From the NCBI GenBank assembly GCA_025464735.1, contig JAODMX010000457.1, forward strand, positions 1 through 6,349: 6,349 bases of DNA, written 5' to 3'. Shown here piece by piece: positions 1-6,349 of the stretch. The stretch comes from Frondihabitans sp. GTDB lineage: Bacteria > Actinomycetota > Actinomycetes > Actinomycetales > Microbacteriaceae. Numbering within the stretch: the first letter of the stretch is position 1; each line of letters opens with the position of its first letter. Under the pieces are notes generated by a model. The model ran no database searches. It saw only the letters and a program-made list of their open reading frames with translations, and had not been told where the DNA came from. The position numbers and the translations under genes were made by a program.

Positions 1-734
1 AGGCATCCCAGTTCATCGGGCTTCAGAACTACACCAAGCTCTTCGCCGATCCCGACTTCCCCAAGTCCGTCATCCTGACGTTGGTGTTTCTCTTCACGTC
101 CGCCGTCGTCGGCCAGAATCTGGTCGGTCTCGGTCTCGCCCTTCTGATGCGCTCGGCGCATCGGGTGGTCCGAGGCATCGTCGGCACCTTCGTGGTCGCG
201 GCCTGGGTTCTCCCGGAGATCGTCGCGGCCTTTTGCGCCTACGCCTTCTTCAACCAGACCGGCACTCTCAACACGGTGCTCGGTTGGTTCGGGATCCAGG
301 GGGCCAACTGGCTCTACACCTTCCCGATGCTGTCGATCATCCTGGCCAACATCTGGCGCGGCACCGCATTCTCCATGCTGGTGTACGCGGCAGCCGTCCA
401 GGAGGTGCCGGCCGAGATCACCGAGGCAGCCGAGGTCGACGGCGCCGGCGGTCTCAAGCGCCTGATCTATATCACGCTGCCTGTCATCCGGCGGAGCATC
501 TCCACCAATCTCATGCTGACAACGCTGCAGACGCTGTCGGTCTTCACGCTCATCTTCGTCATGACCGGCGGTGGCCCCGGCACGGACAGTTCGACGCTTC
601 CGATCCTCGCCTACCAGGAGGCGTTCAAGTTTTCGCAGCTCGGCTACGGCACGGCTATCGCCACGATCATGCTCCTCGTCGGTGCGGCGTTCTCGATCGT
701 CTACATCCGTGCCCTCAAACCGGAGGTCGACTGA
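1..734 (+). CDS. Sugar ABC transporter permease, MalF type (CUT1), 5'-truncated
   Basis: This is an integral membrane subunit of a carbohydrate ABC importer, one half of the permease heterodimer. The reading frame is open from the window edge (first full codon at base 3) to the TGA at 732-734, giving 243 visible residues. The first codons read ASQFIGLQNYTKLFADP, which matches the conserved 'FIGLxNYxxLF.DP' segment near the N-terminus of MalF-like permeases, so perhaps 60-80 residues are missing. About five hydrophobic segments are visible, near residues 23-49, 59-80, 106-130, 166-188 and 217-236. The cytoplasmic EAA loop that docks on the ATPase is present (EAAEVDG from residue 141, ending ITLP at 157-160). 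The family motif TGGGPGTDSSTL follows, then an LGYGTAIA segment. The next permease begins 2 nt after the stop codon, so the two are co-transcribed and probably translationally coupled. The family call is secure; the substrate is inferred only from the downstream mannosidase. Confidence 0.93.
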   Translation, partial: ASQFIGLQNYTKLFADPDFPKSVILTLVFLFTSAVVGQNLVGLGLALLMRSAHRVVRGIVGTFVVAAWVLPEIVAAFCAYAFFNQTGTLNTVLGWFGIQGANWLYTFPMLSIILANIWRGTAFSMLVYAAAVQEVPAEITEAAEVDGAGGLKRLIYITLPVIRRSISTNLMLTTLQTLSVFTLIFVMTGGGPGTDSSTLPILAYQEAFKFSQLGYGTAIATIMLLVGAAFSIVYIRALKPEVD

Positions 735-736
735 CC

Positions 737-1573
737 ATGGCAATGACTTCTCCCAGCGGTCGCAGCATGAAGGCGGTCTCGAACGTCGTCCTCGTCGTCG
801 TTGCACTGTGCTTCGCGGTGCCCCTCGCCTGGCTCCTGCTCGCGTCGTTCGACAACTCGGCCACGCTGTCGATCAAGGTCCCGTCGCAGTTCACCTTCCA
901 GAACTTCGAGAAGGTCCTGACTCCCGACATCTCGTTCATCCCGCTGCTCAACAGCCTGATCCTGTCGGGAGGCTGCGCGATCCTGACCGTGGTCGTGGCG
1001 ATCCTCGCCGCCTATCCGCTCTCGCGGTATCGCATGCGCATCAACAAGCCCTTCCTCTACGGAGTGCTGTTCGGAACCTGCCTGCCCATCACCGCCATCA
1101 TGGTGCCGGTCTACAGCCTCTTCGTCTCGCTCAACCTGATCGACTCGATCCCGGGCACGGTCTTCTTCCTGGCTGCCTCGAGTCTGCCAATGGCCATCTG
1201 GATGGCAAAGAACTTCATGGACTCCGTCCCGATCTCGCTCGAGGAGGCGGCCTGGACCGATGGCGCATCGATGTTGACGACGCTGACCCGCGTGGTCGTG
1301 CCGCTTATGCGGCCCGGCATCGCGGTGGTGTTCATCTTCGTGTTCATCCAGGCCTGGGGAAACTTCTTTGTCCCGTTCATCCTGCTGCTGAGCCCGGGCA
1401 ACCAGCCTGCCGCCGTGAGCATCTTCAATTTCTTCGGTCAGTACGGCTCCGTCGCGTACGGTCAACTTGCCGCCTTCTCAATCGTCTACTCGGTCCCCGT
1501 CATCGCTCTCTACGTCGTGGTCTCAAGAACTTTGGGCGGTTCGTCCGCATTGGCGGGTGCCGTGAAGGGCTAG
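737..1573 (+). CDS. Sugar ABC transporter permease, MalG type (CUT1)
   Basis: This is the second permease subunit of the same importer, 278 residues, the usual length for MalG-like proteins. The ATG at 737 was chosen because GGAGG at 722-726, inside the end of the previous gene, sits 10 nt upstream. The frame stays open further upstream, but that stretch overlaps the first permease and reads as non-membrane, arginine-rich shadow sequence. A second ATG at 743 is possible but less well spaced. Six hydrophobic segments are visible, near residues 14-37, 69-94, 105-131, 139-157, 194-217 and 243-263. The EAA loop starts at E170 (EAAWTDGA) and ends VVPLMRPGI around 187-195, as in MalG. The motif LNSLILS (71-77) followed by AAYPLSRYR (91-99) is also typical. 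It probably works with the upstream MalF-like subunit, an unseen binding protein and an unseen ATPase. Substrate specificity cannot be read from the permease. Confidence 0.95.
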   Translation: MAMTSPSGRSMKAVSNVVLVVVALCFAVPLAWLLLASFDNSATLSIKVPSQFTFQNFEKVLTPDISFIPLLNSLILSGGCAILTVVVAILAAYPLSRYRMRINKPFLYGVLFGTCLPITAIMVPVYSLFVSLNLIDSIPGTVFFLAASSLPMAIWMAKNFMDSVPISLEEAAWTDGASMLTTLTRVVVPLMRPGIAVVFIFVFIQAWGNFFVPFILLLSPGNQPAAVSIFNFFGQYGSVAYGQLAAFSIVYSVPVIALYVVVSRTLGGSSALAGAVKG

Positions 1574-1642
1574 ACGCACTCACACTCCCGAAGCTCACAG
1601 TTACCGATTCTCTGCCGTCCGCGGCATCCCAGGAGTAGAACT

Positions 1643-4600
1643 ATGCACGACAACACCGCTCAGGTCGAAGCTCGCATCGACCGCTTCGTTCTCGAACGAC
1701 TGATCCCCGCGGTGTACCGCCGCGTGACCCCGCTGACCATTGAAGCGTGGGAGGTGCCCGACGAGCCGGTGCCGTTCGTGGAGGCCCTCGGCCAGACGTT
1801 CGCCCCGTTCAGCGCCGGCACCCCGTGGAGCAAGCCCTGGGGCACGACGTGGTTCCATGTCACGGGCGAGGTGCCCGCGGGGTGGGGCGGTGAAGGCATC
1901 GCGATTGAGCTGCTCGTCGACCTCGGCTTCAGCACCCGCCAGCCAGGTTTCCAGGCCGAAGGGCTCGTTTATCGACCCGATGGCTCGATCGTCAAGGCGA
2001 TTGAACCCTTGAACGGGTACGTCCCGCTCGACGTGGCTCCCGGTGACACCGTCGACTTCTACATTGAGGCCGCCTCGAACCCCGATGTCGGCGGCAACTA
2101 CTTCTACATTCCGACGCCTCTCGGCGACAAGGCGACGGCAGGTACCGACCCGATCTACACGCTCGCGAGAATCGATCTCGTCGAACGCGATGTCGTCGTG
2201 TTCGAACTCGAGCGCGACACCTGGACGCTGCTGGGATTGATGCGCGAACTGGAGCCTTCCCTGCCTAGGAGGGCCGAGATCCTGCGGGCCCTCGAGCGGA
2301 TGTGCGACGTGGTCGATCCCGACGACATCGCCACGACCGCGCACCTGGGGCGCGAGGCTCTTGCGGCTGTGCTCGCGTCCCCCGCCTACGCCAGTGCGCA
2401 TCGGGCCATGGCCGTCGGCCACGCGCACATCGACTCCGCCTGGCTCTGGCCAACGCGCGAGACGATCCGCAAGTGCGCGCGAACATTCTCGAACGTGCTG
2501 CAGCTGATGGACGACGACCCCGACTTCGTGTTCGCCTGCTCGAGCGCCCAGCAGTTCGCCTGGGTGAAGGCCGGCTACCCCGAGCTCTTCGAGCGCATCC
2601 GCCAGCGCGTCGCCGAGGGCCGCTTTGTCCCGGTCGGCGGAATGTGGGTCGAGAGCGACACCAACATGCCCGGCGGCGAGGCTCTGGTTCGTCAGTTCGT
2701 CGCGGGCAAAGGCTTTTTCCTCCGCGAGTTCGACTTCGACCCGAAGGTGGTCTGGCTTCCTGACTCGTTCGGCTACACCGCGGCGCTGCCCCAGATCATG
2801 AAGGGCGCCGGATCCGACAGCTTCCTCACGCAGAAGATCTCCTGGAACGACACCAACCGGATGCCGCACCACACCTTCCTCTGGGAGGGAATCGACGGGT
2901 CACAGGTCTTCACGCACTTCCCGCCGAGCGACACCTACAACTCTGATCTGTCGGCGGCCGACCTCGCGCGTGCCCAGCGTCAGTACGCCGAGAAGGGCGC
3001 GTCGAACGTCTCGCTCGCTCTGTTCGGCTTCGGCGACGGTGGCGGTGGCCCCACCCGCGAGATGCTGGGCGCCGCCCACCGCGCGCGCGACCTCGAGGGC
3101 TCGCCCACCGTCGCGCTGGCGACTCCGCAGACCTTCTTCGACGAGGCGAAGGCCACCCTGGCGACCCCTTCGATCTGGGCTGGCGAGATGTACCTCGAGC
3201 TCCACCGGGGCACTTACACGTCGCAGGCCAAGACGAAGCAGGGCAACCGGCGCAGCGAGCACCTGCTGCGTGAAGCCGAACTGTGGAGTGCCACGGCCGC
3301 GGCGCGAGGCCTGCTCGACTACCCGTACGACGCCCTGCGGGAGATCTGGGAGACCGTGCTTCTGCAGCAGTTCCACGACATCCTGCCCGGATCATCGATC
3401 GCCTGGGTGCATCAGCAGGCGGAGGCGAACTACGCGCGGATCGAGGGCGAACTCGAGGAGCTCATCCAGGCGGCCCAGCGGGCGCTCGCCGGAACGGGTG
3501 ACGCACGCCTCGTCTTCAACGGCGCGCCCGTCGCCTCGAGCGGAGTACCCGCGCTGGCCGCGACGTCGACGCAGTCTCCGACGACTGTAGCGCCGCAGCA
3601 GGGTGACGACGGCACCGTGTTGTCGAACGGACTCGTTGAGGCGCGCTTCGACGCTGCGGGTCTTCTCGTCTCGTTCGTCGATGTGGCCTCGGGGCGTGAC
3701 CTCATTCCCCGCGGCGAGGTCGCCTCCCTGCTCCAGGTCTTTCGAGACACACCCAACCAGTGGGATGCGTGGGACGTCGACGTGCACTACCGCCGCAACC
3801 GGACCGAGCTCCGCACTCCGACGTCGGTCGAGGTGGCCGGCGACGTCCTCGAGGTGACTCACCCGTACAACGATTCACTCATCACGCAGCGGTACTGGCT
3901 CGCCGAGGGAGCGACCGAACTGCAGATCGAGACTGTGATCGATTGGCACGAGCACGAGAAGCTGCTCAAGCTGGCGTTCCCGCTCGACCTGCGCACCGAT
4001 CTCGCCACCTCCGAGATCCAGTTCGGTCATGTGAAGCGTCCGACCTACGTCAACACCTCGTGGGATTACGCTCGCTTCGAGACGATCGCACACCGCTGGG
4101 TGCACGTGGGGGAGCCGGGCTTCGGAGCGACCGTCGCGAACGGCTCCACCTACGGGCACGACATCACCCGGTCGACGCGTGAGGATGGCGGCACGACGAC
4201 CCTCGTGCGGGAGTCGCTGCTGCGCGCTCCACAGTTCCCCGATCCGCACGCCGATCAGGGCTTGCATGTGCTGCGCACCGCTCTCGGCATCGCCCCGGGC
4301 GTGCTCGATGCGGCGTCTGCCGGATACCGGATCAACCTTCCCGTGCGCACGATCGAGGGTGCGGCCGCCGACGCGGTCGCCCCGCTCGTGACCGTGTCGT
4401 CGCCCGCGGTCTTCGTCGAGGCCGTCAAGCTCGCCGAAGACCGCTCAGGCGATCTCGTCGTGCGTCTCTACGAGGCCGAGGGCGGTCGCGCTCGTGCGAC
4501 GGTGGGCGTCGGAGTTCCGGTCGAGAGCGCGTGGACGACCGATCTCCTCGAGCGCGACCTCGAGGGTGCACGGTGGGCCGCCTCCGACCCGATCGAGCTG

Positions 4601-4648
4601 GAGTTGCGTCCCTTTGAGGTGGTGACGCTGCGCGTCCGTCGCGCCTGA
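1643..4648 (+). CDS. Alpha-mannosidase, glycoside hydrolase family 38
   Basis: This enzyme hydrolyses terminal alpha-linked mannose from oligosaccharides (EC 3.2.1.24 class). It has 1001 residues, typical for bacterial GH38, and no signal peptide or membrane segment, so it should act in the cytoplasm on imported sugars. The ATG at 1643 follows AGGAG (1631-1635) with a 7-nt spacer. Approximate domains: N-terminal beta-rich region 1-250, GH38 catalytic barrel 255-510, middle helical domain 515-600, C-terminal beta-sandwich region 655-1000. Expected metal ligands and catalytic residues are all visible: H262 and D264 in HAHIDSAWLWP, the nucleophile/metal-ligand D374 in WLPDSFGYTAALPQI, and H578 in QQFHDILPGSSI. 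The family motif FGFGDGGGGPT lies at 461-471. I did not assign the acid/base residue. A low-complexity linker (about 638-656) separates the middle and C-terminal domains. The gene follows the permeases by 69 bp, so it is probably in their operon. Linkage specificity (alpha-1,2/1,3/1,6) cannot be read from the sequence. Confidence 0.97.
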   Translation: MHDNTAQVEARIDRFVLERLIPAVYRRVTPLTIEAWEVPDEPVPFVEALGQTFAPFSAGTPWSKPWGTTWFHVTGEVPAGWGGEGIAIELLVDLGFSTRQPGFQAEGLVYRPDGSIVKAIEPLNGYVPLDVAPGDTVDFYIEAASNPDVGGNYFYIPTPLGDKATAGTDPIYTLARIDLVERDVVVFELERDTWTLLGLMRELEPSLPRRAEILRALERMCDVVDPDDIATTAHLGREALAAVLASPAYASAHRAMAVGHAHIDSAWLWPTRETIRKCARTFSNVLQLMDDDPDFVFACSSAQQFAWVKAGYPELFERIRQRVAEGRFVPVGGMWVESDTNMPGGEALVRQFVAGKGFFLREFDFDPKVVWLPDSFGYTAALPQIMKGAGSDSFLTQKISWNDTNRMPHHTFLWEGIDGSQVFTHFPPSDTYNSDLSAADLARAQRQYAEKGASNVSLALFGFGDGGGGPTREMLGAAHRARDLEGSPTVALATPQTFFDEAKATLATPSIWAGEMYLELHRGTYTSQAKTKQGNRRSEHLLREAELWSATAAARGLLDYPYDALREIWETVLLQQFHDILPGSSIAWVHQQAEANYARIEGELEELIQAAQRALAGTGDARLVFNGAPVASSGVPALAATSTQSPTTVAPQQGDDGTVLSNGLVEARFDAAGLLVSFVDVASGRDLIPRGEVASLLQVFRDTPNQWDAWDVDVHYRRNRTELRTPTSVEVAGDVLEVTHPYNDSLITQRYWLAEGATELQIETVIDWHEHEKLLKLAFPLDLRTDLATSEIQFGHVKRPTYVNTSWDYARFETIAHRWVHVGEPGFGATVANGSTYGHDITRSTREDGGTTTLVRESLLRAPQFPDPHADQGLHVLRTALGIAPGVLDAASAGYRINLPVRTIEGAAADAVAPLVTVSSPAVFVEAVKLAEDRSGDLVVRLYEAEGGRARATVGVGVPVESAWTTDLLERDLEGARWAASDPIELELRPFEVVTLRVRRA

Positions 4649-4667
4649 GCCGCGCTCCCGCGCAGGG

Positions 4668-4684
4668 CTGCCGCGTCGCGGCAG
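4668..4684 (+). terminator. Possible terminator hairpin after the mannosidase gene
   Basis: A perfect 7-bp inverted repeat, CTGCCGC-GTC-GCGGCAG, starts 19 nt after the mannosidase stop codon. Two more G-C pairs can form beyond a single G-G mismatch. No T-tract follows, so this is not a canonical intrinsic terminator. G/C-rich hairpins without U-tracts are often found at gene ends in actinomycetes, but in DNA this GC-rich a stem of this size can also arise by chance. Confidence 0.4.
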
Positions 4685-4700
4685 GCCGCGCGCCGTTCAG

Positions 4701-4784
4701 GATCGGGGCCAAACTCGCCACAACCACCCACATCTGGGCTCAATTGGCAGGAATGGCCCTGATTCCGAACGGAGTTGGCCGATC
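4701..4784. repeat. Imperfect long inverted repeat in the convergent spacer
   Basis: The arm at 4701-4716 (GATCGGGGCCAAACTC) and the reverse complement of 4772-4784 (GATCGGCCAACTC) match at 13 positions, apart from a 2-nt and a 1-nt bulge in the first arm. The roughly 55 nt between them contain a smaller hairpin, GGAAT (4750-4754) with ATTCC (4762-4766) around a 7-nt loop. It lies between two convergent genes and encodes no convincing protein. It could be a bidirectional transcription end, a structured RNA, a degenerate repeat, or chance. Confidence 0.35.
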
Positions 4785-4797
4785 AGCCCACTGGATG

Positions 4798-4841
4798 CGC
4801 CAACACTGAAGGGCCGACGTTGGCGATCCGGATCCGGCGCC
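4798..4841 (-). terminator. Overlapping hairpins just beyond the membrane-protein gene
   Basis: Immediately downstream (on the minus strand) of the stop codon at 4847-4849 lie two overlapping dyads. The first is GGCG (4822-4825) with CGCC (4838-4841), flanking the perfect 10-bp palindrome CCGGATCCGG (4828-4837). The second is CGCCAAC (4798-4804) with GTTGGCG (4819-4825), a perfect 7-bp stem with a 14-nt loop. They share GGCG, so only one can form at a time. No T-run follows. The position supports a transcription-end role, but the structure is not diagnostic. Confidence 0.35.
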
Positions 4842-4846
4842 CTCGG

Positions 4847-5410
4847 TCAGCCACGCCGGGTCACCGTCCACGTTCCCACGACCGTGGTGCCGTCTGCGCG
4901 CAGCAGGGGAACCGTGGTGTTGACGGGGGCGCCGACGTAGTCGCTGCGGGCGACGTAGCCCGACACAGCGCGACCATCGGCGGCGCGCCCGACGACGGCG
5001 ACGAGCTGGGGAAGGCCTCGTCCGGCTATCGGCGGACCGTAGCTCTCGCCGCGGCCATTGACGCCCGCGGCTCCGACGACGAGCGGCCCCGCCTCCGTTC
5101 CACCTGCGAACCCCGTCTCGGGAGCACCCGTCGGCAGCGCGGTCGGCCGCACCGTCGGCGACACGTCGGCGCTGCTCGACGCGCCGGCACCCGAGGAGGG
5201 GTGGAGCAGTGACGCGACCGTCGCGCGCACCGACCCCATGCTTCCGCCGATGACGATCAGCACGGCGATGAGGAGCAGCGTTCCTGTGGCCGCGAAGAGG
5301 CTGATTCGCGAGGTCGAGCGCTCGGCGCGCACCGGCGCGCCATTCACCTCGGCCACGAGCAGCCGTCGGATCGCCGCGCTCCGCTCCGGGGAGAATTCGA
5401 TGTCGCTCAT
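4847..5410 (-). CDS. Single-pass membrane protein, putative anti-sigma factor partner of the ECF sigma factor
   Basis: I do not recognise this 187-residue protein as a named family. It has a cytoplasmic head of about 35 residues (containing RSAAIRRLLVAEVN at 10-23), one membrane segment at about 36-56, a Ser/Pro/Thr-rich stretch (71-98) and a small extracytoplasmic C-terminal region of about 90 residues. That region ends in DGTTVVGTWTV (173-183), a DG-T-V-G ending I recall from exported actinomycete proteins of unknown function. Positively charged residues before the membrane segment (R29, R31, R35) favour the N-terminus inside. The ATG at 5410 overlaps the sigma gene stop as ATGA. The sequence GGAAGGA (5425-5419, minus strand) lies 8 nt upstream, so the start is well supported. 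Its position directly after an ECF sigma gene suggests it holds or senses for that sigma factor. It contains no cysteine, so it cannot carry the HxxxCxxC zinc site of ZAS-type anti-sigma factors. The anti-sigma role is inferred from context alone. Confidence 0.85.
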   Translation of the reverse strand: MSDIEFSPERSAAIRRLLVAEVNGAPVRAERSTSRISLFAATGTLLLIAVLIVIGGSMGSVRATVASLLHPSSGAGASSSADVSPTVRPTALPTGAPETGFAGGTEAGPLVVGAAGVNGRGESYGPPIAGRGLPQLVAVVGRAADGRAVSGYVARSDYVGAPVNTTVPLLRADGTTVVGTWTVTRRG

Positions 5411-5976
5411 GAGAGAAGTCCTTCCTCGACGGGCGCGTCGAGCGTCGCTCGCAGTCGTTTGCGCGCTCGGAACAGCCGCGCTCGGGCAGCGCCGGCCGTG
5501 AGCCCGAGTACTGACGCCGCCTCGGCGAGCGAGTACCCCTCGAGCGCCGTGAGGGCGAGGATCTGTGCGTCGACGCGGGGCAACTCGTCGAGGGCTCGGG
5601 CGAGGGCTCGATCGGTGTCCGCGAGGGGCAGCCTGCGGAGGGCATCTTCGGACGCGTCCGCCGCCGCCTCCTGCGCGGGAATCCGCAGGAGCACGCCCCG
5701 GTACCGACGTCTCGAACGGGCCGCGTTGCGCCCGACGTTGGTGGCGGTGACGATCAGCCAGGGAAGCACGGAATCGTCGACGACGTGGACAGAACCGCGC
5801 CGCCGCCAGAGTTCCAGGAAGACGACGGCCGTCGCATCCTCGGCATCGGCGTGCGACTCACCGAATCGAAGGAGGTGACGGAAGACGCGATCGCGGTGTT
5901 GATCGTAGAGCTCCCCGAACGCGTCACCGTCCCCCTGCAGGCTGGACGCCCAGAGGTCGGGCTCCGTCCTGGTCAT
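5407..5976 (-). CDS. ECF-family RNA polymerase sigma factor (sigma-70 family, RpoE-like)
   Basis: This is an alternative sigma factor directing RNA polymerase to a specific promoter set. It has 189 residues from the ATG at 5976, a normal length for ECF sigma factors. Sigma region 2 spans about residues 20-94, from DAFGELYDQHRDRVFRHLLR through the DAEDATAVVFLELWRRR core-binding helix to PWLIVTATNVGRNAARSRRR. Sigma region 4 spans about 124-176, with LDELPRVDAQILAL followed by the helix-turn-helix YSLAEAASVLGLTAGAARAR and LFRARKRL. A GTG at 5985 would add three residues (192 in total), and a stop codon lies three codons further upstream, so only these two starts are plausible. GAGGA precedes the ATG by only 2 nt and neither start has a well-spaced ribosome site, so leaderless initiation is possible. 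The gene overlaps the downstream membrane-protein gene by 4 bp. No large C-terminal extension is present. The signal and target genes are unknown. Confidence 0.94.
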   Translation of the reverse strand: MTRTEPDLWASSLQGDGDAFGELYDQHRDRVFRHLLRFGESHADAEDATAVVFLELWRRRGSVHVVDDSVLPWLIVTATNVGRNAARSRRRYRGVLLRIPAQEAAADASEDALRRLPLADTDRALARALDELPRVDAQILALTALEGYSLAEAASVLGLTAGAARARLFRARKRLRATLDAPVEEGLLS

Positions 5977-6012
5977 GTTCCTCACGTCTCGTCATGTCCG
6001 CTGCACCCGCAA

Positions 6013-6028
6013 GCGTTACACGGAACGC
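6013..6028. promoter_or_regulatory. Small palindrome and possible ECF-type -35 element upstream of the sigma gene
   Basis: In the 53-bp gap between the hydrolase stop and the sigma gene, GCGTT-ACACGG-AACGC forms a 5-bp inverted repeat. Read on the minus strand it contains TGTAAC (6020-6015), which resembles the AAC-containing -35 elements of ECF promoters. A start about 16 nt further on would put transcription close to the sigma start codon. No clear -10 element is visible, so this is only a candidate operator or autoregulated promoter. Confidence 0.2.
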
Positions 6029-6038
6029 GAGAAAAACT

Positions 6039-6349
6039 TCAGACGGTGACGCTGACCGCCTGGCACTCGGCGAGATCGGGCACGGCAGCCACGCCAGACA
6101 GGATGTGATCGTGCGGCTCTGCGCTCAGCGCCTCCGCCGAGAGTGCTCCGGTGAGCACGCCGACCGCGATCACGCCCGCGTTGCGCGCGGCACGAATGTC
6201 GACGACGGTGTCACCGGCGGCGAGCACGCGCGAGACCGACGTCGCACCGGTCAGCTCCATCGCGTGATGGATCATGTACGGGGCCGGCCGCCCGGCGACC
6301 ACGTCGGTCTTCGTGACGATCGCGTCGACGGTGTCCGAGGCTAGAGGGC
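6039..6349 (-). CDS. HAD-superfamily hydrolase, phosphonatase-like, 5'-truncated
   Basis: This is the C-terminal 102 residues of a HAD-fold phosphohydrolase; the frame is open to the window edge and ends at the TGA complementary to 6039-6041. An internal GTG at 6302 is in frame, but coding-like sequence (LASDTVDAIVTKTD) continues upstream of it, so the true start lies outside the window. The segment VVAGRPAPYMIHHAME (fragment residues 16-31, after D15) closely matches the GRPAPYM signature I know from phosphonatase-like (PhnX-like) HAD proteins. HAD motif IV is present as AAGDTVVDIRAARNAG, with the acidic Mg-binding pair D46 and D50. A following GVLTGAL is also typical. The motif I nucleophile Asp, the cap domain and any Schiff-base lysine are not in view, so true phosphonoacetaldehyde hydrolysis cannot be claimed; many relatives have unknown small phosphorylated substrates. 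No phosphonate genes are seen nearby. It is encoded on the same strand as the sigma gene, 53-62 bp upstream of it depending on the sigma start. Confidence 0.88.
   Translation of the reverse strand, partial: PLASDTVDAIVTKTDVVAGRPAPYMIHHAMELTGATSVSRVLAAGDTVVDIRAARNAGVIAVGVLTGALSAEALSAEPHDHILSGVAAVPDLAECQAVSVTV

Noticed and set aside
233..736. An upstream extension of the second permease's open frame.
   Set aside because: This stretch overlaps the first permease and encodes Arg/His-rich, non-membrane sequence. The ATG at 737 has a good ribosome site and begins a normal-length MalG-like protein.
571..1638. A 355-codon plus-strand open frame across the permease genes.
   Set aside because: It is an alternative frame of the two permeases. 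It is arginine-rich and has no membrane segments or motifs.
1574..1642. The 69-bp gap before the mannosidase gene as a possible promoter or operator region.
   Set aside because: Apart from the AGGAG ribosome site I see no -35/-10 pair and no LacI-like palindrome. Read-through from the permeases is the simpler explanation.
1601..2872. A 423-codon open frame on the minus strand opposite the mannosidase gene.
   Set aside because: It is antisense to the catalytic GH38 domain, whose motifs are all intact on the plus strand. Its translation is low-complexity and rich in Arg, Gly, Glu and His, as expected from GC-biased codons read backwards.
4740..5645. A 301-codon minus-strand open frame overlapping both the sigma gene and the membrane-protein gene.
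   Set aside because: It lies in another frame of two well-supported genes, and its translation is Arg/Ser/Pro-rich without recognisable domains.
6031..6058. A weak hairpin (CGGT...ACCG, 6044-6058) followed on the minus strand by five T's (6036-6032), a possible terminator for the hydrolase gene.
   Set aside because: The stem has only four pairs plus a mismatch, it overlaps the coding end, and the T-run starts about 7 nt after the stem, too far for a normal intrinsic terminator.

Overview
This 6.3-kb window is high-GC DNA with strong G/C bias at third codon positions. Gene content and protein style suggest an actinomycete, most likely Micrococcales/Microbacteriaceae. That placement is inference from composition and remembered family resemblance, not from a search.

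Layout: the left two thirds (1-4648, + strand) is the downstream part of a carbohydrate-use operon. It holds the 3' part of a MalF-type (CUT1) sugar ABC permease, a complete MalG-type permease that starts 2 nt after the first one stops, and a full-length cytoplasmic GH38 alpha-mannosidase. The obvious reading is uptake of a mannose-containing oligosaccharide followed by intracellular release of mannose. The substrate-binding protein and any regulator would lie upstream of the window. No ATPase gene is visible; actinomycete CUT1 systems often share an ATPase encoded elsewhere.

The convergent intergenic region (4649-4846, about 200 bp) holds no convincing gene. It does hold several inverted repeats that could act as terminators for the two converging transcripts.

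The right third (4847-6349, - strand) carries, in transcription order, the 3' part of a HAD-superfamily (phosphonatase-like) hydrolase running off the window, an ECF RNA polymerase sigma factor, and a small single-pass membrane protein overlapping the sigma gene by 4 bp (ATGA). The last pair looks like a sigma factor with a membrane-anchored partner, possibly an anti-sigma factor. That partner lacks the Cys/His zinc motif of classical ZAS anti-sigma factors and is the least familiar protein here.

I found no RNA genes, CRISPR arrays, insertion sequences or clear mobile elements. Most of the window is ordinary chromosomal metabolism and regulation. The best leads are the sigma/membrane-protein pair and the structured convergent spacer, neither of which is strong evidence of a new system.
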